Assembly: GCF_024296665.1 (NCBI RefSeq)
Contig: NZ_CP100762.1
Location: 2,232,001 to 2,296,000 of the forward strand
Direction of reading: 5' to 3'
DNA from: Salinilacihabitans rarus
Lineage (GTDB): Archaea > Halobacteriota > Halobacteria > Halobacteriales > Natrialbaceae
DNA length: 64,000 bases
The translations under genes were made by a program, and so were the position numbers. Positions 37,329 to 46,770 of the stretch are shown piece after piece (positions within the stretch are counted from its first letter, which is position 1; every line of letters begins with the position of its first letter). Below the pieces are notes generated by a model that was not told the origin of the DNA, ran no database searches, and saw only the letters and a program-made list of their open reading frames with translations.

Positions 37329-37748
37329 ATGGCAGAGGAGCTGTCGCCGGCGTGGGACGAGGACGTCCACCGGCGCTACACGCCCGCCGACGACGACCGG
37401 ACGCTGGAGTACGTCACCTACCACCACGAGTCGGGCGACCTCAGGCTGCGGATCGCCCCCGCGTCGCTCGACGGCGACGACTTCCCGGGCTACGCGCTGA
37501 CCGCGACCGCCTACCCCGGCCTCGAGTTCGCCGAGTCGACGCGGCTGCGGCGTGTCCTGCGGTTCGACCGCTGCGTCGCGGTCGCCCGCCGGTTCGCGTC
37601 GCTGTTCGACGCGCGCTACGAGGGTCCCGGCGACCTCGAAGACGCGCTCGCGTACGCGAGCGAGCGCGTCCGGGCCTCGGCGGCGAACGACGCGCCGGCG
37701 GCCGGAGTCGAAAGCGAGACGGCCGCGAAAGCCGACGACGACCGCTGA
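37329..37748 (+). CDS. Conserved haloarchaeal hypothetical protein
   Basis: This 139-residue acidic protein contains a run of beta-like segments in the middle (LEYVTYHHESGDLRLRIAP, YALTATAYPGLEF) and a helix (FDRCVAVARRFASLFDARY). An unstructured Ala/Glu-rich tail follows. I recognise no domain. It converges with narK (stop-to-stop gap of 6 bases) and lies 135 bases after larE on the same strand. The ATG at 37329 is used because the preceding frame is not protein-like. Confidence 0.6.
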   Translation: MAEELSPAWDEDVHRRYTPADDDRTLEYVTYHHESGDLRLRIAPASLDGDDFPGYALTATAYPGLEFAESTRLRRVLRFDRCVAVARRFASLFDARYEGPGDLEDALAYASERVRASAANDAPAAGVESETAAKADDDR

Positions 37749-37754
37749 GGCGAC

Positions 37755-39038
37755 TCAGTCGTCCACGGGGGACGACGCGTCGGTCCCGACGGAGACGGGG
37801 CCCGCGACGTTCATCCGGCGAGCGATCGCCGGCCGGAACGTCCAGGCGTTGACGAGCAGGATCGGGACCATCGTGGCGGCGACGGCGACGTAGCCGTAGT
37901 GGATCGCCCCCGCGGTCGCGGCGGCGGAGAAGACGAGCGGGTAGCCGATGCCGCCGAAGGTGCCGACGCCGCCGATGACGCCGGCGGCCGCCCCGGTCCG
38001 CTCGGGGAACCGCGCGGGCACCTGCGCGAAGATCGCGCCCTCGCTCCAGGCACAGGCCGTCCCGACGAGGAACGCCGCCGCGACGGTCAGGTGGACGTTC
38101 CCGGTGGTGCCCGCGACGGTCAGCCCCGCGAGCGCGACGACGATCCCCGACAGGCAGAGGAACGTCCACTGCTCGCGGTAGCGGTCCTCGAAGACGGGCA
38201 GGACGTTCCGCTCGGTGCGGACGAGCCAGTCGCTGACGAAGCCGCCGAGCGGCCGCAACAGGCCCGCGGCGAGCGAGAACGTCGCGGCGAACGTCGACGC
38301 CAGCACGAGGTCGGCCTCGAACCCCTCGCGGAAGTACGTCGGCAGCCAGCCGTTCATCGCGACTTCGAGGCCGAAGCTCATCACGTACGCGAGCGACAGC
38401 GCCAGCACGCCGTAGCGGGTCGCCGTGTGGAGCCAGCCCCGGAAGGTAGCCTTCTCGGCGGCCTCGGCGGCCTCGGCGTCGCTGGCGGCGGCCTCGCCGA
38501 AGCGGTAGTAGACGACCGCGCCGACGAGCGCCGCGACGCCGGTCCAGAGGAACGCCGCCCGCCAGTCGGCGCCGAACAGCCGCGGCAACACCAGCGCGCC
38601 GCCGGCGGCGCCCGCGTTGCCGAACCCGGCGTAGACGCCCTCGGCGGTCCCGAGTTGCTCCTCGGGGAACCACTGGGAGACGTGCTGGATGCCGACGACG
38701 AACGTGATCCCCGCGGTGGCGACGATCAGCCGGAGGACGAAGAACGTCCGGTAGGAGTCGGCGAACGCGCTCGCGATCGAGAACACCCCGACGTACGCGA
38801 GGACGAACGCGAACACCGTCGGCGCGCCGAAGCGGTCGGTGAGCCAGCCGGTGAGGATCCGGCCGAACGGCGCCAGCCAGACCGCCGCGCTCGTGAGCAC
38901 GCCCACCTCCGCCAGCGAGAGGCCGAACTCGTCCGCGATCTCGCCCGCAAAGGGCGCGAACGAGAACCAGATCAGAAACGAGAGGTTGAAGCCGGCGGTC
39001 GCGATGACGAGCGTCCGCCACTTCGAACCGCGGGTCAT
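37755..39038 (-). CDS. narK: NarK-type nitrate/nitrite MFS transporter
   Basis: This 427-residue transporter has about twelve hydrophobic segments. The N-terminal part ([39 protein letters not shown]) and the motif [17 protein letters not shown] are typical of the NNP nitrate/nitrite group within MFS, along with the matching C-terminal [16 protein letters not shown]. The start codon ATG 39038 overlaps the stop region of nasA by four bases, so nasA and narK are translated in one unit. It probably supplies nitrate to the reductase encoded upstream. Confidence 0.92.
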   Translation of the reverse strand: MTRGSKWRTLVIATAGFNLSFLIWFSFAPFAGEIADEFGLSLAEVGVLTSAAVWLAPFGRILTGWLTDRFGAPTVFAFVLAYVGVFSIASAFADSYRTFFVLRLIVATAGITFVVGIQHVSQWFPEEQLGTAEGVYAGFGNAGAAGGALVLPRLFGADWRAAFLWTGVAALVGAVVYYRFGEAAASDAEAAEAAEKATFRGWLHTATRYGVLALSLAYVMSFGLEVAMNGWLPTYFREGFEADLVLASTFAATFSLAAGLLRPLGGFVSDWLVRTERNVLPVFEDRYREQWTFLCLSGIVVALAGLTVAGTTGNVHLTVAAAFLVGTACAWSEGAIFAQVPARFPERTGAAAGVIGGVGTFGGIGYPLVFSAAATAGAIHYGYVAVAATMVPILLVNAWTFRPAIARRMNVAGPVSVGTDASSPVDD

Positions 39039-41134
39039 CGGGCGCTCACCTCCGTCTCCGTCGCCTCCTCGCTTCCCCGTTCCCCGGGCGCTTCCAGACG
39101 GACGGCACACGCCTTGTAGTGGGGCTCGCGCGAGCGCGGGTCGACCGCGGGGAGCGTGAGGTCGTTGACCGACGGGTGGTGGATCGGCAGTCGGACGACG
39201 CCCTCGGGGATCGCGTCGTCGGCTTCGAGGCGGGCGAGGGCGGCGGCGCGCCGGGAGACCACGCTGACGAGACGGTCGTCGCGAAGACCGTCCCGTTCGT
39301 CGAGGTCGGCGGCGGTTTCCGGGTCGACCCGGGCGACCGGCGGGCCGTCGTCGCGCCCCCGGACGCCGGTGTTGTACGCGTCCGCGAGGCGCGCCGTGGT
39401 CAGGGTCAGCGGGTAGTCGTCGTCGGTCGGCTCCGGGGTCGACCCCGAGACGGCCGTCGAGAAGCGCGCGCGGCCAGAGGGCGTGGGGAACGACCACCGC
39501 TCGCCGTCCTCGCCGGACGCCTCGTAGTACCGGTAGCCGCCCTCCTCGGTCGGCGACGGCGCCGGCCACCGGACCGCCAGTTCCGCGTCGAGGCGGGCGT
39601 ACGCGAGCCCCGAGCAGTCGGCGGGCGTCCCGGCCGTCAGCGCCGCGAACTCGTCGAACGTCGCCTCGGGTTCGGGCGGGTCGTCGAACAGGTCCGGGAC
39701 GAGGCGGTCGGCGAGCGCGCCGACGAGTTCGAGGTCCGGGCGGGCGTCAGACGGCGGTTCCGTCGCCGGGCGGACGCGGGAGACGGTCCGCTCCATGTTC
39801 GTCGTCGTGCCGTCGACCTCGCCCCACGTCGCCGCCGGGAGGACGACGTCCGCCAGTTCGACCGTCTCGCTGCGGAAGGCGTCCTGAACGACGAGGAAGG
39901 CGTCGGCGAGGCGCTCGCGCGCCCGGGCGGCGTCGGGGAGGCCGGCCGCGGGGTTCGTCGCCACCGCGTACGCGGCCTCGACCTCGTCGCCGACCGCGTC
40001 GACGATGCCGACGGGGCCCGGCCCGGAATCGTCGGGCAGCCGCGAGGCCGGGACGTCCCACGCGTCGGCGACCGCGCGGCGGTGGGCCGGATCGTCGAAG
40101 GGGCGGTGGCCGGGCCAGGTCTCCTTCGAGGCGCACAGGCGCGCGCCCATCGAGTTCGCCTGCCCGGTCAGCGAGAACGGGCCGGTACCGGGACGGAGGT
40201 TGCCCGTCGCGAGACAGAGGTCGATCAGCGCGCCCGCCGTCGCCGTCCCGTCGACCGACTGGTTGACGCCCATCCCCCAGTACAGCAGCGCGCGCGACTC
40301 CAGCGCGCGGGCGAGGCGGTCGACGTCGTCGAGGGCGACGCCCGCCTCGGCCGCGGCGGCCTCGGGGGCCGGCAGGCGCGCGCGCAGGGCGTCGAACCCC
40401 GCCGTGACGTCGGCGACGAACGCCTCGTCGACGCCGCCGCGTTCGACGACCCGCGCGAGGACGGCCCGCGCGAGGGCGAGGTCGCCGCCGGGGTCGGGCG
40501 CGACGTGACCGTCGGCGGCCGCCGCCGTCTCGCTCCGAACGGGGTCGACGACGAGCAGGTCGCGGCCGGCCCCGTCGGCGCCGTCGCGGAGCCACCGGAA
40601 GAGCACGGGGTGGGTGACCGCCGGGTTCGCCCCCCAGACGAGGTGGGTCTCGGCCTCGGGGACGTCGTCGTACGTCGGCGGCGGCGCGTCGCTGCCGAAG
40701 GCGTCGTAGTAGGCCGCGGCGGCCGAGGCCATACAGAGCGTCGTGTTCGCGTCGTAGTTGCGGGTGCCGAACCCGCCACGGGCGAGTTTGCCGAGCGCGT
40801 AGGCGGCCTCGTTGGTCTGCTGGCCGCTGCCCAGCACCGCGACCGCGTGGGGGGAGCGCGCGAGCGCGCGGCCCAGCCCGGCGGCGGCGCGGTCGAGGGC
40901 CGTCTCCCAGTCGGTCGGGACGAGGTCGCCGCCCCGGCGCACGAGCGGGCGCGCGAGCCGCTCGCCGTCGGGGGCCGCCGTCTCGGTCAGGCCGCGACGG
41001 CAGGCCAGCCCGCGGGCGACCGGGTGATCGGGGTCGCCGCGGACGTCCGCCGCGTCGGCCCCGCTCTCGCCGTCGTGGAGGTGGCCGCAGCCGACCGCAC
41101 AGCGCATGCAGGTGGTCGGGACGGGATCGCTCAC
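39035..41134 (-). CDS. nasA: Assimilatory nitrate reductase (molybdopterin, NasA type)
   Basis: This 699-residue molybdopterin oxidoreductase has an N-terminal [4Fe-4S] site Cys9, Cys12, Cys16 and Cys45 (CMRCAVGC...ACRRG). The bis-MGD core follows, with [32 protein letters not shown]. The Cys in TTLCM is in the position of the molybdenum ligand or near it. The cytoplasmic nature is shown by the lack of a Tat signal peptide, which separates it from respiratory NarG-like enzymes. It reduces nitrate to nitrite, probably with ferredoxin. Nitrite reductase is not in the window. GTG 41134 is the start that places the cysteine motif near the N-terminus. It overlaps narK by four bases. Confidence 0.93.
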   Translation of the reverse strand: MSDPVPTTCMRCAVGCGHLHDGESGADAADVRGDPDHPVARGLACRRGLTETAAPDGERLARPLVRRGGDLVPTDWETALDRAAAGLGRALARSPHAVAVLGSGQQTNEAAYALGKLARGGFGTRNYDANTTLCMASAAAAYYDAFGSDAPPPTYDDVPEAETHLVWGANPAVTHPVLFRWLRDGADGAGRDLLVVDPVRSETAAAADGHVAPDPGGDLALARAVLARVVERGGVDEAFVADVTAGFDALRARLPAPEAAAAEAGVALDDVDRLARALESRALLYWGMGVNQSVDGTATAGALIDLCLATGNLRPGTGPFSLTGQANSMGARLCASKETWPGHRPFDDPAHRRAVADAWDVPASRLPDDSGPGPVGIVDAVGDEVEAAYAVATNPAAGLPDAARARERLADAFLVVQDAFRSETVELADVVLPAATWGEVDGTTTNMERTVSRVRPATEPPSDARPDLELVGALADRLVPDLFDDPPEPEATFDEFAALTAGTPADCSGLAYARLDAELAVRWPAPSPTEEGGYRYYEASGEDGERWSFPTPSGRARFSTAVSGSTPEPTDDDYPLTLTTARLADAYNTGVRGRDDGPPVARVDPETAADLDERDGLRDDRLVSVVSRRAAALARLEADDAIPEGVVRLPIHHPSVNDLTLPAVDPRSREPHYKACAVRLEAPGERGSEEATETEVSAR

Positions 41135-41222
41135 GATCGAAGCTCGGGAGCAGGGTGCGAAAACGGTTACGAAGCCCGCCATTCGGCGAGCGTCGCGGGC
41201 CGGAGGGAACCCGAAGCGGCGG

Positions 41223-42176
41223 CTAGTCCGCCCCGGTCCACCTGAGCAACAGCAGCGTCCCCTCGAACAGCAGGATCATCGTGATCGCGACGAGGATCGG
41301 CGCCATCCCCGTCGGGTCGAACGCGAACATGAACGCGAGGCCGAAGAACCCGGCCCAGAAGAACAGCCGCTTGTCCGCGAGCCACCGGCGGGTCGTCACG
41401 CCCATCATGATCGCGAGCATGATGAAAAGCGGGATCTGGAAGACGATGGCGAGCAGGCCGGTGAGCGTGATTATCAGCGAGAACGTGTCGCCGAGGGCGT
41501 AGGCGATTTCGGCGTTGCCCTCGGCGTAGACGGTGAAGTACCGGAAGAGGACGGGGAGCACGAGCGCGAACGAGAAGGTCATCCCGATCAGCCCGAGGAC
41601 GACGCTCGTCGGGACCGCCGCGAGGTAGTACCGGCGCTCGTTGGGGTAGAGGCCGGGACGCATGAAGAGGTAGGTCTGGTAGACGAGCATCGGCAGCGCC
41701 ACGATGATCCCCAGCAAGGCGGCGACCTTGATGCGAGTGAGCCACAGTTCGAGCGGGTGGTAGACGTGTGGCAGGGGCACCTGGTCGGTCGCGTACGGGA
41801 AGACGTGGAACCAGATCATCTCGATCGCGTCGGTGGCCCACAGGAGGCCGAGGGCCGTCCCCGCAGAGCCCACGAGGAGGACGACCGCCAGCCGGAGGAT
41901 CATCTCCTCGATGTGGTCGGCCAGCGGCATCTCCTCGTCGTCCGGCGGCGCCGAGAGGCCGCCGAGGTCGTCGTCGTCCGGGTAGGCCGGGCGGTCGCCG
42001 ACGTAGCCTTCGCCGTCGGTCTTGGCCTCGCGCGTCTTCGACCCGTCGTCGACCGTTTCGAGGGCGCTTTCGTCGTCGACCGTTTCGAGGGCGCTTTCGT
42101 CGTCGGCCGCGTCGTCGGACGAATCGCGCGGCTGCTCGACGTCCGAATCCGCGAGGTCGTCCGACGGCTCGGTCAT
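41223..42176 (-). CDS. tatC: Sec-independent translocase subunit TatC (single)
   Basis: This 317-residue protein has an N-terminal acidic region of about 90 residues followed by six membrane helices typical of TatC. Evidence includes MPLADHIEEMILRLAVVLLV (residues about 83-102, the conserved HIEELR-like cytoplasmic helix), RPGLYPNERRYYLA and FALVLPVLFRYFT. TatC recognises twin-arginine signals, and halophiles export most secreted proteins this way. The N-terminal region carries two exact copies of DDESALETV, encoded by a perfect 27-bp tandem repeat. The divergent TatC gene at 42337 is a fused version. Confidence 0.95.
   Translation of the reverse strand: MTEPSDDLADSDVEQPRDSSDDAADDESALETVDDESALETVDDGSKTREAKTDGEGYVGDRPAYPDDDDLGGLSAPPDDEEMPLADHIEEMILRLAVVLLVGSAGTALGLLWATDAIEMIWFHVFPYATDQVPLPHVYHPLELWLTRIKVAALLGIIVALPMLVYQTYLFMRPGLYPNERRYYLAAVPTSVVLGLIGMTFSFALVLPVLFRYFTVYAEGNAEIAYALGDTFSLIITLTGLLAIVFQIPLFIMLAIMMGVTTRRWLADKRLFFWAGFFGLAFMFAFDPTGMAPILVAITMILLFEGTLLLLRWTGAD
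42045..42098. repeat. Perfect 2 x 27-bp tandem repeat within tatC
   Basis: Two identical adjacent 27-bp units lie at 42045-42071 and 42072-42098, and a third unit is only partly matching. They encode DDESALETV twice in the N-terminal cytoplasmic extension, so the repeat preserves the frame. This length should vary between strains. Confidence 0.85.
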
Positions 42177-42200
42177 CTATCGGGATATAGATAGGCCGCC

Positions 42201-42210
42201 GGTTATAGGC
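42201..42210 (-). promoter_or_regulatory. TATA box of the single tatC
   Basis: On the minus strand GCCTATAACC is centred about 29 bases before the ATG at 42176, which fits a leaderless or very short leader transcript. Confidence 0.5.
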
Positions 42211-42287
42211 CTTTTTCTTACGACCACCCTCGAAGAGCGACGGGCACCGCGGGCGACCGAGCGACCGGGACGTCCGCGGTCGGCCGA

Positions 42288-42294
42288 CATATAC
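42288..42294 (+). promoter_or_regulatory. TATA box of the double tatC
   Basis: CATATAC lies about 45 bases before the ATG at 42337, allowing a leader of around 20 bases. The two divergent tat genes therefore have separate promoters about 85 bases apart. Confidence 0.45.
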
Positions 42295-42336
42295 TCGAAA
42301 GGTTGATAACTGGATGTGGGGTAACCACGGACATCG

Positions 42337-44661
42337 ATGAGCTCCGCCGTCGACGAGGACACAGCCCGCGCCATCAACAGCGGCCGGGAGACCCTCGGTG
42401 CCCTCTTTTCGAGCGCACAGGCGCACCTCCAGAAGGTGTTTCTCGTCTTCGTCGCCGGCTTCATCGGCGCCTTCTACGCCCTCCGCGTGTGGGTCTGGGA
42501 CTTCCTCGAAGCCGTCGCGAAGTCCGAGATGGACCCCGAGACGATCGAACCCGCGACGGACGTCATCACCCGAACGCCGTTCGAGGTGATCCTCCTGCAG
42601 GCGAAGATCGGCATCTTCGTCGGCCTCATCGTCGCGTTGCCCGTCCTGCTCTACTACTCGCGGGACGCCCTGCGCCAGCGGGGCGTCCAGTCGGTCGTCC
42701 CCATCTCGAAGCGGTACGCGGCCGGGTTCGTCCTCACCTCGCTGACCCTGTTCTCGCTCGGCGTCGTCTACGCCTACACCATCTTCTTCCCGTTCGCGTT
42801 CGACTTCCTCGCGACGAACGCCGTCGAGGCCGGCGTGAAGCCGAGTTTCGGCATCACCGAGTTCACCCAGTTCATCGTCCTGCTGACCATCTCGTTCGGG
42901 CTCGCCGCCCAGTTGCCGCTGCTGATGGGCGCGCTCTCGTACACCGAGATCGTCTCCTACGAGACGTTCCGTGACAAGTGGCGCCACGCGGTCGTCGCCA
43001 TCACGGTCTTCGGCGCGCTGTTCTCCCCGCCGGACCCGTTCACGCTCGTCATGTGGGCGACCCCGATGGTGATCCTCTACATCTTCAGCCTCGGGCTCGC
43101 GAAACTCGTCACGAACATCCGCCGTCGCGGCTCCGCCGAGATGGCCGGGACCGGTGCCGAACTCATCAAGCGCCGCACCCTCCAGTTCCTCGGCGGCGTC
43201 GTCGCCGTCGGCGTCGGCGCCACGGTCGCCGTCGCACGGGGCGGGATCGACTACGTCGAGGGGGCGATCTACCCCGCGTTACCGGCCTCGCTGCGGCCCA
43301 CGGGGCCGACGGCCCTCGAAGAGATCGCGATCGAGTACGGCCTCTTCGGGGACGTCGTCGTCGGCTTCACCGTCGCGGTCGTCCTCGGACTGCTCGCCTT
43401 GCTCGCGTACACGATCAAGGTGCTCCAGAGCCCGGTCTACCCGCGCCAGACCGAGATCCGGACCGCGGACAGCCCCGACGAGGTCGACTTCGACGTCCTC
43501 GACGCGGAGGACGTCGACGAACTCTCCTCGCAGGTCTTCCTCTCGATGGAGGAAGACGAGGCCCTCGAAGTCGCCCGCGAGGCGATGTACGACGACGACC
43601 GCGAGAAGGCCCAGGCGATCCTCGACCGGTACGACAGCCTGCAGGAGGCCGCCGAGGAGCGCGGCGGCGAGGCGGCCGACGCCGCCGCGGCCGCCGACGA
43701 GGGCGAGGGCGATAACGTGGTCGCGGACACCGCCGCGGGGATGATGGACGCCTTCACCGAGGACGAGACCACCGAGGAGGACATCGGCGGCTACGCCTAC
43801 GACCTGATGTTCATCTTCGAGAGTCTGACCTCGCGGGCGTTCCGCATCGTCGCGGTGTTCATGGTCGTCATGGGCGGGACGTTCATGGGGCTGTACTCCG
43901 GCGGCCTCGGCATCGTCCTGCAGCGGTTCCTCGAACGCGTCCCCGACGAGGTCCTCCACGAGGTGGCCCGGCGCAACGGCGTCGCCGCCGACCCCGCGGA
44001 GATGACCTTCACGCAACTCATCCAGGAGATGGACATCGTCGTCGCGCTCGAACCCGTCGAGGTGCTGATCTTCGAGGTGAAGGTGAGCGTGCTCGCGGGG
44101 CTCGTCGCCATCCTGCCGATGGTGCTGTACTACGCGTGGCCGGCGATGAAAGAGCGCGGGCTGGTCCGGGGCGACCGCCGGGTGTTCGCCGTCTGGGGCG
44201 GCTCGCTGCTGGCCGGCTTCGCCGTCGGCACCTACCTCGGGTTCTTCTGGATCGCCCCGGCGATCATCTCGTATCTCGTCTCGGACGCGATCACCAACCA
44301 GATGATCGTCTCCTACCGGATCAAGAGCTTCTTCTGGCTGGTGATCTTCACGACCGTCGGCATCGGCTTCCTGATGAACATGATCGTCACGATGGCGCTG
44401 TTCCACGTCGGCGGGATCGTCAGCTACCGGACCCAACTGCGCGGCTGGCGCCACGTCGTCGTCGCGACGTTCGTCGCCTCCGCGTTCCTCAGCCCGAAGG
44501 GCATCCTGACGATGGTCGTCCTCGCGATCCCCGTCGCGCTGACGTACCTCCTCGGCCTGGCGCTGTTGTACGTCCTCACCGCCGGCGGCCGCCTCTTCGG
44601 CGGCGAGGGCGGCGGAGAACTCGAGGTCGACGCCGAGGCGGACGCGAGCGCCGCCGAGTAG
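42337..44661 (+). CDS. Fused double TatC (haloarchaeal TatCt)
   Basis: This 774-residue protein is two TatC domains in one chain, a form characteristic of haloarchaea. The first domain occupies about residues 25-280 (helices plus LQAKIGIFVGLIVALPVLLYYSRDALRQRG). A hydrophilic acidic linker of about 110 residues follows (about 375-490). The second domain then lies at about 500-750 (LERVPDEVLHEVARRNG, LIFEVKVSVLAGLVAILPMVLYYAW). Two extra helices in the linker region join the halves, giving 14 helices. It works with the single TatC encoded divergently, recognising folded Tat substrates. The ATG gives the standard N-terminus. Confidence 0.95.
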   Translation: MSSAVDEDTARAINSGRETLGALFSSAQAHLQKVFLVFVAGFIGAFYALRVWVWDFLEAVAKSEMDPETIEPATDVITRTPFEVILLQAKIGIFVGLIVALPVLLYYSRDALRQRGVQSVVPISKRYAAGFVLTSLTLFSLGVVYAYTIFFPFAFDFLATNAVEAGVKPSFGITEFTQFIVLLTISFGLAAQLPLLMGALSYTEIVSYETFRDKWRHAVVAITVFGALFSPPDPFTLVMWATPMVILYIFSLGLAKLVTNIRRRGSAEMAGTGAELIKRRTLQFLGGVVAVGVGATVAVARGGIDYVEGAIYPALPASLRPTGPTALEEIAIEYGLFGDVVVGFTVAVVLGLLALLAYTIKVLQSPVYPRQTEIRTADSPDEVDFDVLDAEDVDELSSQVFLSMEEDEALEVAREAMYDDDREKAQAILDRYDSLQEAAEERGGEAADAAAAADEGEGDNVVADTAAGMMDAFTEDETTEEDIGGYAYDLMFIFESLTSRAFRIVAVFMVVMGGTFMGLYSGGLGIVLQRFLERVPDEVLHEVARRNGVAADPAEMTFTQLIQEMDIVVALEPVEVLIFEVKVSVLAGLVAILPMVLYYAWPAMKERGLVRGDRRVFAVWGGSLLAGFAVGTYLGFFWIAPAIISYLVSDAITNQMIVSYRIKSFFWLVIFTTVGIGFLMNMIVTMALFHVGGIVSYRTQLRGWRHVVVATFVASAFLSPKGILTMVVLAIPVALTYLLGLALLYVLTAGGRLFGGEGGGELEVDAEADASAAE

Positions 44662-44709
44662 CGACGGCCCGACCGACCGATTAAGACACCCGGGTACGAA
44701 CGGCCCGCC

Positions 44710-44886
44710 ATGCCGAAGATCAGCGTGGAGATCCCACAGGAACTGCTCGACGACCTGGACGAGCACGTCGGCGACGACGGCAAGTTCGTCAACCGCAGCG
44801 ACGCCATCCGGGCCTCGATCCGCAAGACCCTGGACCTCCTAGACGAGATCGACAAGCGCCACGACCGACTCGACGACGAGGAGTGA
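44710..44886 (+). CDS. Ribbon-helix-helix (CopG-like) DNA-binding protein, 58 residues
   Basis: The protein starts MPKISVEIPQELLDDLDEHV and continues with NRSDAIRASIRKTLDLLD. This is the classic ribbon-helix-helix plan: one beta strand (KISVEIP), then helix A and helix B with the RSDAIRASI turn. Such proteins act as dimeric repressors, often of their own operon. It lies 48 bases downstream of the double tatC on the same strand and could be co-transcribed. It converges with rlmE. Its short length makes it easy to miss, but the pattern is unambiguous. The target genes are unknown. Confidence 0.85.
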   Translation: MPKISVEIPQELLDDLDEHVGDDGKFVNRSDAIRASIRKTLDLLDEIDKRHDRLDDEE

Positions 44887-44914
44887 GCCGCGAGAGACCG
44901 CCGCCGCGCTCGCG

Positions 44915-45694
44915 CTACTCGTCGATCCGCTCGGCGAACCCGAAGGCGGGCTTGACGTCGTCGACGCGGACCGCGACGGTCTCGCCGGCCTCGGTCCCGG
45001 GGACGAACAGCCGGAAGCCGTCGACGGAGGCGATGCCGTCGCCCTCGCTGCCGACGTCGACGATCTCGACCTCGAGTTCGTCGCCGGGGCGGACGGGCGC
45101 GGTGAGCCGCCCCTTCCCGATCAGGTAGAGTTCCGACGATTCGGCGCGCGAGGCCTTCGGACTCGTCGCGCGGACGTAGGTGAACTCCGCCTCGACGTCC
45201 GCCCGGAAGTCGTCGACGTCGGGGCCCTCGAACACCTTCACGACGAAGTCCCCGCCGGCGTCGAGCAGTTCGAGGGCCGTCTCGAACGCCTGCCGGGCGA
45301 GGTGCAGCGAGCGCGCCTGATCGAGCGAGTACTCGCCGGACATGTTCGGCGCCATGTCCGAGACGACGGCGTCGACCGTCCCCCCGGCGGCCTCGACGAC
45401 CCGCTCGCGGGTCCGCTGCTCGGTCATGTCGCCGCGGACCGTCTCGATGCGGTCGTCTATCTCGTCGGCGAACGGCTTGATCCGCTGGAGGTCGACCCCG
45501 ATCACCGTCCCCTCGGGGCCGACTTCCTCGGCGGCGACCTGCAGCCAGCCCCCCGGCGCGGCCCCGAGGTCGACGACCGCGTCGCCCCGCGAGAGCACGT
45601 CTTCGAGGTCGTCTAGCTGTTTCAGCTTGTAGGCCGCCCGGGAGCGGTAGCCCTGCTGTTTCGCCTTGTTGTAGTACTCGTCGCGTCGTGTCAT
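44915..45694 (-). CDS. rlmE: RlmE/FtsJ 23S rRNA uridine-2'-O-methyltransferase with TRAM domain
   Basis: This 259-residue SAM-dependent methyltransferase has the motif VVDLGAAPGGWLQVA (about 40-54), VVSDMAPNMSGEYSLDQ and FVVKVFEGPD. It contains the catalytic K-D-K-E set expected of RrmJ-type enzymes (Lys in FVVKVF and Asp in SDMAPN among them). A C-terminal TRAM RNA-binding domain (about 195-259, VRPGDELEVEIVDVGSEGDGIASVDGFRLFVPG) is an archaeal addition. The start is ATG 45694. Its first 9 codons and about 90 bases of upstream DNA recur at 46771-46886 beyond the toxin-antitoxin module. Confidence 0.95.
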   Translation of the reverse strand: MTRRDEYYNKAKQQGYRSRAAYKLKQLDDLEDVLSRGDAVVDLGAAPGGWLQVAAEEVGPEGTVIGVDLQRIKPFADEIDDRIETVRGDMTEQRTRERVVEAAGGTVDAVVSDMAPNMSGEYSLDQARSLHLARQAFETALELLDAGGDFVVKVFEGPDVDDFRADVEAEFTYVRATSPKASRAESSELYLIGKGRLTAPVRPGDELEVEIVDVGSEGDGIASVDGFRLFVPGTEAGETVAVRVDDVKPAFGFAERIDE

Positions 45695-45784
45695 GGGAGG
45701 CCCACCCGATTGTATCGGTCGCGTGTCCCCGACGAGTTCACGTTCATACTCGCTGTGAGGCGGGCGACCCGGAAAGGCCCGTCG
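45669..45784. repeat. 116-bp direct repeat, copy 1 (rlmE 5' end and promoter)
   Basis: This copy covers the first nine codons of rlmE and about 90 bases upstream. It matches copy 2 (46771-46886) base for base without gaps, at about 105 of 116 positions. Most mismatches lie in codons 4-6. The offset is exactly 1102 bases throughout. Between the copies lies the toxin-antitoxin pair. Confidence 0.9.
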
Positions 45785-45913
45785 GATGCGAGGCCGACTG
45801 CGACGGAATCCTGCACCTCGCGACGAATCTGGTCACGTCCCTATCACGTCAGAGGATGTCGAGGAAGGTGTGCCAGTGTCGTTCGACGCATTTGGTACTG
45901 ATCCGGCGTTCGA

Positions 45914-46261
45914 CTACTCGACGGCAGACGGATCGAGATACGAAAGGAGAGCGTCAGTGACGCGCGCCGTAAACTCGTCGGTGACCGTACCTTGCGTTCC
46001 GACGACGTGCGTCTCGTCTTTCAGCGTCGCCACCGACCACGGAAGGACGTAGCTTTGCGTCCGGGGCTCTCCCCGAACCCACATCTCGCTCGGTACTACG
46101 AAACTGCCCGGATGATGCGACTGCGTCGTGAACGCGACCGCGATCGACTCTTCGTCGGGATACGGAAGTCGATCGGTGGATACGACCAACCACGGCCGCG
46201 GATTCCCACCGGCCGATTTGAACGGGTCGGGAGCCCACACGACGTCGCCTCGCTCAGCCAT
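45914..46261 (-). CDS. PemK/MazF-family toxin
   Basis: This 115-residue protein has the toxin opening AERGDVVWAPDPFKSAGGNPRPWLVVS (2-28), matching the GDVV...P....RP.LV pattern of PemK/MazF endoribonucleases. The C-terminal part (LPWSVATLKDETHVVGTQGTVTDEF) matches the family as well. MazF-type toxins cleave mRNA or tRNA at specific sequences. It lies three bases after the antitoxin-like gene on the same strand, the usual order with antitoxin first. The pair sits between 116-bp direct repeats. Confidence 0.85.
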   Translation of the reverse strand: MAERGDVVWAPDPFKSAGGNPRPWLVVSTDRLPYPDEESIAVAFTTQSHHPGSFVVPSEMWVRGEPRTQSYVLPWSVATLKDETHVVGTQGTVTDEFTARVTDALLSYLDPSAVE

Positions 46262-46264
46262 CGC

Positions 46265-46660
46265 CTACGCCCCCTCGCTATCGTCCTCGTCGAGTTCGTC
46301 GATCGGGTCGACCGCGGTTTCCATCCACTCGTCGACTTCCTCGTTGGAGAATCCGCCGTCGATCTCGTCGACCGTCGCAGCACCGAGTAATCCAGCAGAG
46401 GCGGTCGCGTGTTCGGCGTCGGCAATCTTCCAGTAGCGTCCGCGGTGGTCGACCAGCCCGCGCCGTTCGAGGCGCTTGAGCGTCGGCCCGACGCTCCCTC
46501 GCGGGACGTCGACCGCGTCAACGATCTCGCGCTGGCGGAACGCCTTGTCGGCGTTCACGAGGAGGAACCGATAGATCTTCCCCTGCGTCGTGTCGGGCGC
46601 GAGGTCGATGACCGGGGTATCCTCGTCGATAGTCCGAAACTCGTCTTCCGAGATCGGCAT
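46265..46660 (-). CDS. Winged-helix (MarR-like) antitoxin
   Basis: This 131-residue protein carries a winged helix-turn-helix (about 24-78). Visible elements are TTQGKIYRFLLVNADKAFRQREIVDAVDVPRGSVGPTLKRLERRGLVDHRGRYWKI. A C-terminal acidic tail (EVDEWMETAVDPIDELDEDDSEG) follows, suited to wrap around and neutralise a basic toxin. Position directly upstream of the PemK/MazF gene points to an antitoxin that also represses its own operon. ATG 46660 is used. A longer frame reaches 46756 but its extra residues lack homology. Two GTATTAG direct repeats lie just upstream. Confidence 0.8.
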   Translation of the reverse strand: MPISEDEFRTIDEDTPVIDLAPDTTQGKIYRFLLVNADKAFRQREIVDAVDVPRGSVGPTLKRLERRGLVDHRGRYWKIADAEHATASAGLLGAATVDEIDGGFSNEEVDEWMETAVDPIDELDEDDSEGA

Positions 46661-46665
46661 TGTGT

Positions 46666-46692
46666 GTATTAGATTGTATCGTGTCGTATTAG
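46666..46692 (-). promoter_or_regulatory. GTATTAG direct repeats before the antitoxin gene
   Basis: GTATTAG occurs at 46666-46672 and again at 46686-46692, 20 bases apart (two helical turns) and immediately upstream of the antitoxin start. This is a plausible autoregulatory operator overlapping the promoter, inferred from position only. Confidence 0.4.
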
Positions 46693-46770
46693 GCTTTATC
46701 GGTGGGAGACACCGAGCCGGGCATGATATGCCGTGAGAAGTTAGTAGGCAGAACAACCCGAGAAGAGTAG

